Positions 5,952 through 14,397 of a stretch of 31,324 nucleotides of DNA are shown piece by piece. Made by a program: the position numbers and the translations under genes. Source of the DNA: a virus; the IMG/VR virus record IMGVR_UViG_3300015202_000348, positions 1 through 31,324 of that record; one strand, 5' to 3'. The notes under the pieces were generated by a model. It was not told the DNA's origin and made no database searches. It saw nothing but the letters and a program-made list of their open reading frames with translations. Position 1 is the stretch's first letter. The number at the start of each line of letters is the position of its first letter.

Positions 5952-7901
5952 TTAGTTAAAGGTATCTAAGGAATTAAAGCTTGTGGTAACTGGTTTATCT
6001 TTTGTTACAGTCCAAGTGTGGCAGTAAAGATTACAAACCGTGCCGGCTGGAAGCTTCTGTAAACAGTTAGTAGCAACAGCAATTGGCTTACCCTCTCCAT
6101 AGAGATTTAGATAATTACTATGCTGACTTAGATCGAGTGGATGAGTATCTTGGTCAGCTAGTCGATCTGGCGTAGCATAATCTAAAGTTGAATTGAGGTA
6201 GACGATTTCAGCTGTTGGTGTTAATCCCTGTACTCTTAGAGGATCGAGGGGGTAGAGTACATCTGCGCCAGCAGGGTAATATGTTTTAGGGTCAATACTG
6301 TTAATTGTAGTTAAGCTTGGGTAGTTAGCAATTGTCTGTAGGCTAGGGCGTTGAACAAAGTTATAGTCTATAAGTGTTATTGAGATAGGATTAAAGCCGC
6401 TGAGATAAGCAATCCATTCAATTGCGGAGGTGCCAATTTTAGGAGCTTTAAAGTAAGCATTGCTTAAAGCCCGCCAGTAGCCTACTGGAGTACCTACAGG
6501 TATTGGAAATAAAGCTGCTAACCATAGGTTGCTGTTGCTAGTAGCTTCAAGCTTAAAGGTGTTTGTTTTTGCAGACGTTAGTAAAAAGCTGGAAGCTAAA
6601 GTCTGACTGGTAGTTCTAAAGAAGCCACCCCAGATTGAACTGCGTTTTGTAAGTTGTTCGGCAGTAGGCCATAAGTACCCCGTTGGCATCATAGCGGTCT
6701 GAGCTTGAAGATATAAAGCTTTAGCTGTGTTTGTTAAAGCGACTGCTGAATCAAAAGAATTAATTGTAGTGCGCGGTAGGGTAATTAACTTTGGAGGTTT
6801 TTCTGGCAGAGCAATTGAGATGTTTGGTACAAAAGCCATTAAGCTGTAATAGCGTTCATCTAAATTACTACAGTCAAATAACTGTGTGGGCGCTAAAGAG
6901 ACATTAGATTTTATCTCATTTTGTTGATAGCGATCGAGCAACAATAAAGCAAATTGAAACGCAGTAAGCGTTTCAAGATTAGGGTTGTAAGTTCCGATAG
7001 ACCAAGAAGTCCAACTTTTTGCAAGTGGGATTAAATAGTTATGATAGTTATGGCTGCCGCTTAGTTCATGCCAAAGAATAATTGCTACAGCTGTGGCAAT
7101 ATAAGATGGGTTGCTATAGACATCAAATTCCTTGGTGGCAAAAACTAATCCAGTTCGTAGATCTAGAGCTGCTACAGCTTGTTGAGCGATAAGATCGATG
7201 GCTGATTTAATCCGTAGCTCAATCCCTGTATCGAGTTGCTGCGCTAGTGGTTTAGCACGCCATTTAGATAAAGCAGTAAGTAGCCATAGGGCTGTAACTA
7301 AATTAGATCCTAAGTCAATCTTTAACTCAGGGGTAAAGTTGTCATTTACAAGTCGCGGTATTTGATTTGGAATGTAACCATACTGTTCGATTAGGCTAAC
7401 AGTTGCTGCTATTGCTGAGACTCTAACGTGTAGATCGTTATTAGCTGCGGCTCTGTAGAGGTTAGCGTTCAACTCAATTGCGTTAGTTAGTGATGCAACT
7501 CCAGGAACCTGACGCTCTGTTTGAAAGTAAGCGTAATAGACAACTGTCGTTAGATCTGCTGCTAAACATTTAATTTCTACGCGACCTCTGGGCAAGTCGT
7601 GTAGGTACAATTTATTTTCTACTAAGCTTATAGAGGGTTCCCAGCATTCGTCTGATTTGATTCTAGTTAAAGAAAATGCTTTAATTGCAAACTTAAATTT
7701 GAGCTTTTGGTTTTTGTCGTTACCAAACATCCCGAAGCTGCTAGACATCGGAGCAAGGTAGTCAATCGTCACGACAAAATTGAAGTCGGCATTAACTTCA
7801 AGTACGATTTCAGTACCGCCAACTGAGTAGCTAGTGGCGTCGATTGCTTTAACGCTACTATTGCTAATTATTTCGCTAGGACTATAATCGGAAATTAACA
7901 T
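5952..7901 (-). CDS. large tail/baseplate-associated protein, unassigned
   Basis: 649 aa, no recognised family. The first 130 or so residues look like a beta-sandwich (GGTEIVLEVNADFNFVVTID and following alternating strands). Residues about 145-345 are strongly helical with repeated hydrophobic helices (SAIAATVSLIEQYGYIP, ALWLLTALSKW, AVAIILWHELSG, FQFALLLLDRYQ), resembling helical-hairpin or toroid folds. The C-terminal half returns to mixed beta. The start overlaps the end of the baseplate J-like gene by 20 nt, so it is very likely translated with it and assembles at the baseplate. In other myophages the gene after J encodes an inner tail-fibre connector or receptor protein; that is the best guess here. 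Confidence 0.5.
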   Translation of the reverse strand: MLISDYSPSEIISNSSVKAIDATSYSVGGTEIVLEVNADFNFVVTIDYLAPMSSSFGMFGNDKNQKLKFKFAIKAFSLTRIKSDECWEPSISLVENKLYLHDLPRGRVEIKCLAADLTTVVYYAYFQTERQVPGVASLTNAIELNANLYRAAANNDLHVRVSAIAATVSLIEQYGYIPNQIPRLVNDNFTPELKIDLGSNLVTALWLLTALSKWRAKPLAQQLDTGIELRIKSAIDLIAQQAVAALDLRTGLVFATKEFDVYSNPSYIATAVAIILWHELSGSHNYHNYLIPLAKSWTSWSIGTYNPNLETLTAFQFALLLLDRYQQNEIKSNVSLAPTQLFDCSNLDERYYSLMAFVPNISIALPEKPPKLITLPRTTINSFDSAVALTNTAKALYLQAQTAMMPTGYLWPTAEQLTKRSSIWGGFFRTTSQTLASSFLLTSAKTNTFKLEATSNSNLWLAALFPIPVGTPVGYWRALSNAYFKAPKIGTSAIEWIAYLSGFNPISITLIDYNFVQRPSLQTIANYPSLTTINSIDPKTYYPAGADVLYPLDPLRVQGLTPTAEIVYLNSTLDYATPDRLADQDTHPLDLSQHSNYLNLYGEGKPIAVATNCLQKLPAGTVCNLYCHTWTVTKDKPVTTSFNSLDTFN

Positions 7902-8937
7902 ACAAGCTCCCTAGTTCAATGAAGGTTAAGGCTCCCCAGCTAAAAGTTTCTGTCGGTAACGTAATCTCAACTCTCTGTCCTACAGAACTTAGATTTGCTT
8001 GCAGCTCTATTGGGTTAAAGCAATTAGTTAGCCTTGCGTTATTAATGTAACTAGTTGTAATGTTAGTAATATCTAATTTAATTTGGTTAAGGTCAACTGC
8101 GGGGAGAGGAGTAACGCTGACTTCTACTGTAATTGGTGTAGCTTTAGCTAACTCTACTTTAACAGTTGCGCCGATAAGATAACTCTGAACTAAGTTTTGT
8201 ACGTCTATTATTAGTGAGTCAGCTTGTTCTAATGCGCGAACGATAACTAAGACGACTCCTGGTTGAGGAGTCGTAACAATTGCATCAACAACTTGTGGGT
8301 GTTGAATAACTAGAGTTCTTACAACATCAGTAGTAAATAAACCACCCGCTCGAAGTAGAGAATACCAACGGCCACGGAGTGAGTCATCGCTCTCAGCTCT
8401 TTGACCACCAGCTAAATCTCCACAAGCGGTACCGTCGTATTTACGTTCGTAGCCGACAACCGTAGAACTGATTTGAGGGGTACTAGTATAGAGCCTAGTG
8501 CCTGCGACTAGATCGTACCCTGCTCCAATTCCGGTAGCTGTAATTTGAACAGGCGTTTCAATAAAAGCTTTGAGCAATACGTTGCTGTTGCTATTTATTA
8601 AATACTGTTGTCCGCTATTTAATTCTGTCAGGACAGTATTTGCAGCTAGAGTCAAGTCAATATTTGCAGTAATCAATGCCCAGCCAGTTGACGCGTGGGC
8701 GCCTTGACGCAAGATCCCAAAGGGAATGCAGAATGCTTCAAGGTTTGCTCCAGTAGCAATTCGAAAATCTAATGCCTCTAAAGCTAATTCGTGTTGCAAC
8801 TCAAGTTGCTGTAAGCTAGTTGCAAAACTTCGCACTAGAGTATACGCGACCCCCTGTGGAGTAAAGTCAGAGAGGGCGCTACCACTTTGAACGAGGCTAG
8901 CAAACATCTCACTCATAATTGATTCGAGATCGCGCAT
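7882..8937 (-). CDS. baseplate J-like protein (baseplate wedge)
   Basis: 351 aa. The pattern fits the baseplate J / T4 gp6-like family: an N-terminal helical region (LESIMSEMFASLVQSGSALS, then LVRSFATSLQQLELQHELAL) and the typical ALDFRIATGANLEAFCIPFG segment. A beta region with threonine-rich strands follows, then the conserved stretch DDSLRGRWYSLLRAGGLFTT and VRTLVIQHPQVVDAIV. These proteins form the iris-like inner baseplate that triggers sheath contraction. It lies directly downstream of the gp25-like gene, the order seen in P2-like and other contractile tails. The start is ATG at 8937, four nt after the upstream stop. The product overlaps the next gene by 20 nt. Confidence 0.85.
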   Translation of the reverse strand: MRDLESIMSEMFASLVQSGSALSDFTPQGVAYTLVRSFATSLQQLELQHELALEALDFRIATGANLEAFCIPFGILRQGAHASTGWALITANIDLTLAANTVLTELNSGQQYLINSNSNVLLKAFIETPVQITATGIGAGYDLVAGTRLYTSTPQISSTVVGYERKYDGTACGDLAGGQRAESDDSLRGRWYSLLRAGGLFTTDVVRTLVIQHPQVVDAIVTTPQPGVVLVIVRALEQADSLIIDVQNLVQSYLIGATVKVELAKATPITVEVSVTPLPAVDLNQIKLDITNITTSYINNARLTNCFNPIELQANLSSVGQRVEITLPTETFSWGALTFIELGSLYVNFRL

Positions 8938-8941
8938 AAAA

Positions 8942-9427
8942 TTAGACAGTAGGTTGAGGAAGAGCGATTGCCGTAGTACCCGATTGATTATTGAGAGTAT
9001 AGTCGATTGATAACTGGACTGCCGATGCGTTTGGAATTAAATTAATTGCTAGTACAGTTAGGCGACTGTCTTTTGCTGTAAGGTCAGCAAGTCTAGCTAA
9101 AGACCACTCTGTAAATGCTGGGGTAAGAGGTGCGGATAATTGATTGATTAAAGGGTCGCTCCAACCTAAATCGACAAGACTATAATTATTCCCTTTAGTA
9201 AAAGCTAGCCTTTCGTACCCACCTAATGGAGTAGTAATTCGCCGGATTAGATTAGCAATAATTGAAGCCCCGCCCGTAGTTGTTGTAATTTGTCCTAGTC
9301 GATCTATTAGGATTTCTCCATTAGCGTCGAGTTGAATATCAGTAGTGCTGGCAACATTTAGATTTGCTGCAGCTAGAGTTGCAGATCTAAGTTTATTAGT
9401 GCTGGTAAGATCATTAAAGTAAAGCAT
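8942..9427 (-). CDS. gp25/W-like baseplate wedge protein
   Basis: 161 aa. The segment DIQLDANGEILIDRLGQITT, then GGASIIANLIRRITTPLGGY and a basic/aromatic tail, matches the general layout of gp25/gpW-like baseplate proteins, which have a preamble strand followed by a helix and an LxTPxGxxxxxxxxG motif. The following GNNYSLVDLGWSDPLIN fits the same domain. Adjacent to baseplate J, as expected. The start at 9427 overlaps the upstream gene end by 14 nt. The C-terminal 40 residues form a beta-rich extension (AVQLSIDYTLNNQSG). Family call is by pattern and synteny. Confidence 0.7.
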   Translation of the reverse strand: MLYFNDLTSTNKLRSATLAAANLNVASTTDIQLDANGEILIDRLGQITTTTGGASIIANLIRRITTPLGGYERLAFTKGNNYSLVDLGWSDPLINQLSAPLTPAFTEWSLARLADLTAKDSRLTVLAINLIPNASAVQLSIDYTLNNQSGTTAIALPQPTV

Positions 9428-10007
9428 CGAATTCGCAATTAAAATTAAAATTAATACTATCGGTCTTTGTTAAAATCTGGAAGTTATGAGCAGATGCACT
9501 TACTGGTACTAAATTAGTTTGATAGAACATCGTTGCTCTAAATAACCAATTACCTAGAGGCCAAGTGGATCCTAATTCTGTATAGCTGCAGCGACCGCGA
9601 TCGTAAAGATCGTTGCCTTTAAGGATATGCAACCAGGGATGCCTAGAGTCGGGGGCATACCATAAATCCCAACCTAACGATCCGGCGTGGTGTGCAGTTG
9701 GGATTGTTGTACAAGTAGCCAAGAAAGCACAGTCATCGTCAGAAGGTGTAAAGAAATTGCGACCGACACAACGAGCTGAGGATAATGGCTGAGTCGGCCG
9801 CCACCAGATATTTTGGCTTACAGCTGTATCAGTTAAATCAGTCGTAGCTGCAGTAACAAAATACTTAGTGTCTGTATCGCTGAGTTTAGTAATAGCAGTG
9901 CCTGTAATCTGAGATGGAAAGAATCGAAAAGATTGTCCTAACCTAACTGGAACATCTGTTGATATTATATAACCCTCAGATTGAATCTTGACGATTGCTA
10001 TTTGCAT
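9414..10007 (-). CDS. small tail/baseplate protein, unassigned
   Basis: 197 aa, not recognised. Residues 1-60 look like beta strands (QIAIVKIQSEGYIISTDVPV). The middle is rich in Trp, Cys, His and Asp (IWWRPTQ, RCVGRNFFTPSDDDCAFLAT, CTTIPTAHHAGSLGWDLWYA), unusual for a structural protein here and compatible with a metal site or a carbohydrate-contacting surface. It lies in the baseplate cluster with a two-nt gap (TAATTATG) from the upstream spike-like gene and a 14-nt overlap with the gp25-like gene, so an integral baseplate role is likely. No signal peptide or membrane segment. Confidence 0.5.
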   Translation of the reverse strand: MQIAIVKIQSEGYIISTDVPVRLGQSFRFFPSQITGTAITKLSDTDTKYFVTAATTDLTDTAVSQNIWWRPTQPLSSARCVGRNFFTPSDDDCAFLATCTTIPTAHHAGSLGWDLWYAPDSRHPWLHILKGNDLYDRGRCSYTELGSTWPLGNWLFRATMFYQTNLVPVSASAHNFQILTKTDSINFNFNCEFDALL

Positions 10008-10009
10008 AA

Positions 10010-11017
10010 TTAGATTGGAGGTTGAGAGATTGCCGTCGTACCTTGCATAACAACCGGCTGTTGCTGATTAGCCGTTGCGGGTTGACGAGGATACGCATTG
10101 AGAGTTTCGATCGGCGCTATTGGTAATACTGGTATAGCAGAGATTTGTGTTGGTAGACTAACAGGGTCAGCAAAGATGTTTGCCGACAAAAAGATCTGCG
10201 CTCCAGAGATTGTAACTGCATCAGATGCTGCAATTGTAAGTAAAGAGCTAGAGTCTAGATTAATCTCTGCTCCATTTATATTTACTGTGCTCTTAGTCTT
10301 GACTTGTAAACTCTGTGATTTAAAAACGATTGTCTCTGGTAGGTCTATATCAAACGATCCGGTAATCGTATCGGCGCTCGTAATCTTCCAGCTTCCAATT
10401 TGAGAAGCGCGTGTGTTTGAAACTTCACGTTGGGCATTATAGATATCTTCAACCGACTCCGTAATATAGCGAGAGGCGGTTGCTGCTTGAATCTGAAAAT
10501 GTTTTTCGGCACGGAACCAAAAGAACTTAGAGCTGCCTTGCCAAAAGTCTGTTTGCTGATTATGAAATCCAGCGGTATAGACTGCTTGTTTGGCGCTTGT
10601 ATGTACAAAGGCAAAATTATAGTTAGCCGTCGTTGCGAGCAGGCTATACCGCCCGCAGCTTTGACTAAGTTCGTTTGCGTATGCCGAGCGCTGACTGCCA
10701 TTTTTAAAGTTGCGGAAGGTAGCAATGGCTGCTAGGATGCCGTCACCATCAGCTTTAAGGTGATCGATATAAGAGTCTACTGTTGCCCTTGCGACCTTTG
10801 TGGTTAATCGCTCACGTAGACTTGGCACCTCAACTTTAGCGTGGATGCCAGCAAGCGTATTAATAAAAAATCCACCTAAGCGATCAGCGCAGTTGTAGTT
10901 GTTAAACTGCGCTCCTTTAAATAAATAGGTTGAGCTTTGTGGTAAAGCAGCAGCTAGATAGTTACTATCAACGGCGCCAACACGAGTATAGGGATTACTA
11001 TCGATAGGTGTAGACAT
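10010..11017 (-). CDS. probable baseplate spike-like protein
   Basis: 335 aa. Residues 1-200 are mixed and unrecognised. Residues about 208-270 consist of short regular beta repeats (SADTITGSFDIDLPETIVF, then SQSLQVKTKSTVNINGAEIN and LTIAASDAVTISGAQIFL) that resemble the intertwined beta-prism of gp5/gpV/VgrG-type central spikes. The C-terminus is Pro/Gln-rich (IPVLPIAPIE, NQQQPVVMQG) and probably extended. In the tail genes of contractile phages the spike precedes gp25- and J-like proteins, which is the case here. The assignment as spike is inference from repeat style and gene order. Two-nt spacing to both neighbours. Confidence 0.5.
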   Translation of the reverse strand: MSTPIDSNPYTRVGAVDSNYLAAALPQSSTYLFKGAQFNNYNCADRLGGFFINTLAGIHAKVEVPSLRERLTTKVARATVDSYIDHLKADGDGILAAIATFRNFKNGSQRSAYANELSQSCGRYSLLATTANYNFAFVHTSAKQAVYTAGFHNQQTDFWQGSSKFFWFRAEKHFQIQAATASRYITESVEDIYNAQREVSNTRASQIGSWKITSADTITGSFDIDLPETIVFKSQSLQVKTKSTVNINGAEINLDSSSLLTIAASDAVTISGAQIFLSANIFADPVSLPTQISAIPVLPIAPIETLNAYPRQPATANQQQPVVMQGTTAISQPPI

Positions 11018-11019
11018 AT

Positions 11020-11403
11020 TTACAGTTTCTTAAATACAACGGCATTGCTCCGTAAATCCCCACAGGCAACGTAGACGATGCCACTATACCCTGTCACTAC
11101 GGGTACTTGCCATATAATTGATTTGGCGTAAGCCGTACGAGGTAGCGGTTGATCGTAGAAGATTTGACTCTGTGATGTTGATCGCAGTACTAATAAGGGA
11201 TTTGGCGGCCTGCCAGTTACGATTAGATTAAGTACTAAGTCGCCAATCGGGTTAGGATTATTACAGCTTAATCTTAACTTAAAGTAAGTTGAGTCAAGCG
11301 CAGCAAGAGCTGGGTCTGATAACGCTGCATCCATATTTTGAATCAGCGTTAATTTAGGCAGGAGTATTGGTCGAGTCGCCCAAGCAAAAGGTAAATTTAG
11401 CAT
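11020..11403 (-). CDS. small structural protein, unassigned
   Basis: 127 aa from ATG at 11403 (four nt after the upstream stop). An upstream in-frame TTG at 11418 would add five residues and overlap the upstream gene, but ATG is preferred. Composition suggests a beta fold (FKLRLSCNNPNPIGDLVLNL, IVTGRPPNPLLVLR, WQVPVVTGYSGIVYVACGDL). Small beta proteins in this position in tail clusters often are adaptors or spike-associated proteins. No family recognised. Confidence 0.5.
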   Translation of the reverse strand: MLNLPFAWATRPILLPKLTLIQNMDAALSDPALAALDSTYFKLRLSCNNPNPIGDLVLNLIVTGRPPNPLLVLRSTSQSQIFYDQPLPRTAYAKSIIWQVPVVTGYSGIVYVACGDLRSNAVVFKKL

Positions 11404-11407
11404 TACT

Positions 11408-11764
11408 TTAAATGGCAATTGTGCCAGTAAGGTAAGTAATTAATAGAACGGCTGGCGTACAACTACTAGCAGCCCAACTCGTAATTTTAAAATCACTAAG
11501 GATAAGAGAGTCAGTGACTAATTTAAGATCGTGTCCACCTAACGGATCATCTAACCGTAACTCTTTTACTTTTGTTAGATCTAATGTACCTCGCTTAAGT
11601 TTGACGGCTGCTGTATCTGCTGTACCTACAGTAACCCCATTGATAATTTCGATTGCTTCAAAGCTGCCAATTAACCGATCGCTTGAGTAAAGCTGTACGT
11701 GCTCCGTTAATATAACGCTAGGTACTGCCAAATCTAAATTGATTACTGGTTGTGTTGCAAACAT
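11408..11764 (-). CDS. small structural protein at the head of the leftward baseplate cluster, unassigned
   Basis: 118 aa, beta-type pattern (PVINLDLAVPSVILTEHVQL, FEAIEIINGVTVGTADTAAV, LKLVTDSLILSDFKITSW). Not recognised. It is the first leftward gene after the two rightward genes, so a promoter for the baseplate group should lie upstream in 11765-11968. The leader contains a strong hairpin (11790-11812) ending 26 nt before the ATG. It shares its small-beta character with the next gene, to which it is closely linked (four-nt gap). Confidence 0.5.
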   Translation of the reverse strand: MFATQPVINLDLAVPSVILTEHVQLYSSDRLIGSFEAIEIINGVTVGTADTAAVKLKRGTLDLTKVKELRLDDPLGGHDLKLVTDSLILSDFKITSWAASSCTPAVLLITYLTGTIAI

Positions 11765-11968
11765 TATTAATTACGGAGTAGTGTAGTTTGCGGGGCAGGT
11801 AACTTGCCCCGCTTGGAGTCTGATAAGCCTAAGAGCAGCTTACAAAGAGATAACGGGGCTAAGGGTAGTTTAACAGACAACTGCACTGTAAAGCACAGCT
11901 TAGTCGCTAATCTAATTAAACGCAACCCACGCCGCATAATGCGGTACGCTTACGATAAATTTAACTAA
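11765..11968. promoter_or_regulatory. divergent intergenic region with two hairpins
   Basis: This 204-bp gap separates leftward 11764 and rightward 11969 genes and should hold promoters for both. Two structures are visible. GCGGGGCA (11790-11797) pairs with TGCCCCGC (11805-11812) around a 7-nt loop, in the leader of the leftward gene. CCGCA/TGCGG with loop TAA (11932-11944) lies 24 bp upstream of the rightward ATG. I could not identify a convincing -35/-10 pair in either direction. The core CGCATAATGCG recurs at 28458-28468 in minus orientation, again upstream of a gene. Confidence 0.45.
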
Positions 11969-12535
11969 ATGAACTTAAATCTTAATTCACTTGATGCAAT
12001 TCGATTCTATACAACTAACTATTGCGTATATAAAGCACTGCCTAAACAGCAGCGTTTAATTGAGGTGTTGTTAGAAGTTTACCCCGCGTTAAAATTGCCG
12101 CATAACTTAGCCAGCTTTGGACTAGGCTTATATGACTACAACCTGCACAGCCAACTTTTAACTTCAGCAGCATCCTTGGGTCTTATTAAAACTGTACTGT
12201 ACGCGCGTCTTTATCTTGACTCTGTTCCAGCACCAACCTTTAAAACTAAAAAACTAGAGGCTAAGAGTCGTAGCAGATTCAAAGCGCTCGAAGAGCTAAC
12301 TGACAGCTACACGCAAGTTCAACTTGTTGACTTTATTGACTTTGTTAGAGATGAGTTACTCAAACCCCTAAGTATTAAAGGATTCGTAGCACCTAGAGTA
12401 CCACGAATTTTTAACGCTGTTGAATCAACAGCGTTAGTGGAAGGTAGTCAAGAGAAACTCTACCGTTCAATCGATGGTCGAGACTTAAGCGTTGCGGAAT
12501 TAATCCTTGCACGCTGGGAACCCCCTAAAGGATAG
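11969..12535 (+). CDS. unknown protein, first of two rightward genes
   Basis: 188 aa, no family recognised. Helix-rich and soluble with many Leu, Lys and Tyr residues (LPKQQRLIEVLLEVYPALKL, FKALEELTDSYTQVQLVDFI). The central part is basic (TFKTKKLEAKSRSRFKALEE). No signal peptide or membrane segment. It is on the opposite strand to the flanking tail genes and is followed after 33 nt by another rightward gene, so the two likely form an operon read from the divergent region. Possible roles include a tail-assembly chaperone, regulator or accessory cargo gene; the sequence does not decide. Confidence 0.6.
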   Translation: MNLNLNSLDAIRFYTTNYCVYKALPKQQRLIEVLLEVYPALKLPHNLASFGLGLYDYNLHSQLLTSAASLGLIKTVLYARLYLDSVPAPTFKTKKLEAKSRSRFKALEELTDSYTQVQLVDFIDFVRDELLKPLSIKGFVAPRVPRIFNAVESTALVEGSQEKLYRSIDGRDLSVAELILARWEPPKG

Positions 12536-12568
12536 TAAAATACTTTAATCAATAGCTTACTTAAACTT

Positions 12569-13294
12569 ATGACAGGTCGTTTATTTTCTTATTTGATCGC
12601 TGATAACTACCAAGCTTTTAGCGGACTCCTGTGCCTAGAGCCGAATTTAATTAAGGGCTGTTGGTCGCAAGCGCAACTTACAAATAATGGAGAGGTAATT
12701 GCTCGCCTTAACTATTATGTCTTTACAGTACTACAACTAATTATGCCAGATCGAATTAATTTTACCTCGACAATTACTAGGGCAATAGCCAGTCAATATC
12801 CGACAGCCCTAGCTGGAGCAGCCGTAAGCTTGCAACTTGGAAATGCACATCTAGAAGTAACCGTAGGTTCAAACAGTTCTTTTGCAGGTATGACAATTGA
12901 GCAGATGAGCCGCAACCTTAACCGATCGCAGTCCACAATTGAGACGGCTATTTTTAAAGCTCAGATAGATGCCGTCGGCGAACTAAGATCTAAACAGACA
13001 CTTAATCTCAAAGACACTTTTATTCACCCATTATCAGAATGTACTTTGAGTGGTAGTGACATAATTACTCTTAATGAGTATGGAGTTGCCACTAAGTTAC
13101 TCAACGTTGCTTATCTAGAAATTGGGGTTGGTCTTAATCAGCAAGCTAGTGCTCGTGCTGCTATAACAGACCTAGTCGGAGATGAGCTAAATCCAGTAGT
13201 GCTCCGCTTGTTAAGAGTTAGGCATTTACCGACTATCTATTTTATTTGTAACAGACTGGTAGAAGTTTTAGAGAACGGTAGTTACAAACTTTGA
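12569..13294 (+). CDS. unknown protein, second of two rightward genes
   Basis: 241 aa, unrecognised. Mixed alpha/beta, including YYVFTVLQLIMPDRINFTST, GAAVSLQLGNAHLEVTVGSN, a helical segment with MTIEQMSRNLNRSQSTIETA, and a C-terminal helix (PTIYFICNRLVEVLE). Its last 27 nt overlap, tail to tail, the 3' end of the leftward 375-aa gene, so the two transcripts are antisense there. Codon choice looks similar to the neighbours by eye, which does not suggest a very recent import. A phage-specific assembly factor is plausible but unproven. Confidence 0.6.
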   Translation: MTGRLFSYLIADNYQAFSGLLCLEPNLIKGCWSQAQLTNNGEVIARLNYYVFTVLQLIMPDRINFTSTITRAIASQYPTALAGAAVSLQLGNAHLEVTVGSNSSFAGMTIEQMSRNLNRSQSTIETAIFKAQIDAVGELRSKQTLNLKDTFIHPLSECTLSGSDIITLNEYGVATKLLNVAYLEIGVGLNQQASARAAITDLVGDELNPVVLRLLRVRHLPTIYFICNRLVEVLENGSYKL

Positions 13295-14395
13295 TAGCCT
13301 CCAGCCTAGATCGGCTATTAGATAATTGTTTGGTAATGTTGCTGACCAGCGTTGTGATTGAATCCAAAGGTTTTCAGCCGTCAAAGTAGAAGTAGCGATT
13401 GTACCAAACGCCGCTAATACTGATTGAGCGTCAGATGCCGCAGCGTAGTAAAGAGAGATTAATGCTCGAGCCTCTACAGTCGTTGCATCGTTTGCAAATA
13501 GAGTTAACTCTGCATTCCGTGTTGACGTTAGCAAATTAGTAATAGCTACTAGGCTTTCTAAATAGATTGCTTGAAACAAGAGTGCCCAGCCCCCACCACG
13601 ACCTACCGTTAAACCAACTTGCATTAAATGAAAAGGCTTTTGGTATCCATCTATAGGTTGATTATATATAGCAGCGAGTTGTGGGTTTTGATTACAGGCA
13701 ATTTGAAACCTCGACCATGCTGAGATTAAAGGGTCGGTAACTTCTCCTAACAATAATCGTAATCCCAAGCTTTTAACAGCCGAGCTGTCTAAGGCGTATT
13801 TAATAAACTCAACTTGCCCAGGCGCATATTTAGCTAAAGCAGCAGCCGATTTAGTAATGTACTCACGATCAAAGTTAAGCATAGTGGCCAACTGTTCAAG
13901 TCGATCGTTGGGATAGATGCTGCGGTTTAACTGAAGGTCAGACCAAACTAAATCCAATAATGTATTTACAATCTCGAGTGGTTGTAGTGGCCAAATCGTA
14001 GTCGGGTAAATAGCAGCGTAACTTGCTATCGATCCGATCGAACTACCAACTGGATAAGTCTGATGTGGATCTAAACAATCTGGGATAGGTTTGCGCCAAG
14101 TAAATGTCCGCCAATAGCGAAGGGCATTTGTAGTAAGGGCAGTACCTGTATTATCTTTGTATGCCATGCACTCACATATGCCTTCACAGATTGTGGCTGT
14201 TAGGTTTGCAGCTAAATCGGCTGTTGTGTCAATAGAAGTAGGTACGTTCTGCGCGGCTTCAATTAACCATGTAGCGCGCGCAAATTCTAACTGGAGATAA
14301 CGTTGATAGTTAGGATCGCTATCTAAAGCAACGGGTTCAGTTTTAAGTGGGTGTGCATCGTAAGGTACTTGAGTTAAATATTTATATTTAAGCAT
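13268..14395 (-). CDS. tail/baseplate protein, unassigned
   Basis: 375 aa, mostly helical (LEFARATWLIEAAQNVPTSI, ALAKYAPGQVEFIKYALDSS, WALLFQAIYLESLVAITNLL), with few beta runs. Cys pairs at CEGICECMAY might bind a metal or be coincidental. No family recognised. It follows the 1074-aa gene at two nt (TAActATG) and so belongs to the same transcript. It is the last leftward gene before the strand switch; its 3' end overlaps the convergent rightward gene by 27 nt. Given its place after hub and lysin it is probably a baseplate component. Confidence 0.5.
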   Translation of the reverse strand: MLKYKYLTQVPYDAHPLKTEPVALDSDPNYQRYLQLEFARATWLIEAAQNVPTSIDTTADLAANLTATICEGICECMAYKDNTGTALTTNALRYWRTFTWRKPIPDCLDPHQTYPVGSSIGSIASYAAIYPTTIWPLQPLEIVNTLLDLVWSDLQLNRSIYPNDRLEQLATMLNFDREYITKSAAALAKYAPGQVEFIKYALDSSAVKSLGLRLLLGEVTDPLISAWSRFQIACNQNPQLAAIYNQPIDGYQKPFHLMQVGLTVGRGGGWALLFQAIYLESLVAITNLLTSTRNAELTLFANDATTVEARALISLYYAAASDAQSVLAAFGTIATSTLTAENLWIQSQRWSATLPNNYLIADLGWRLSKFVTTVL

Positions 14396-14397
14396 AG

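Noticed and set aside
14379-14386. TATAAATA on the minus strand as a T4-type late promoter
   Set aside because: It lies inside the first codons of the 375-aa gene (MLKYKYL) and no other copies were seen upstream of genes.
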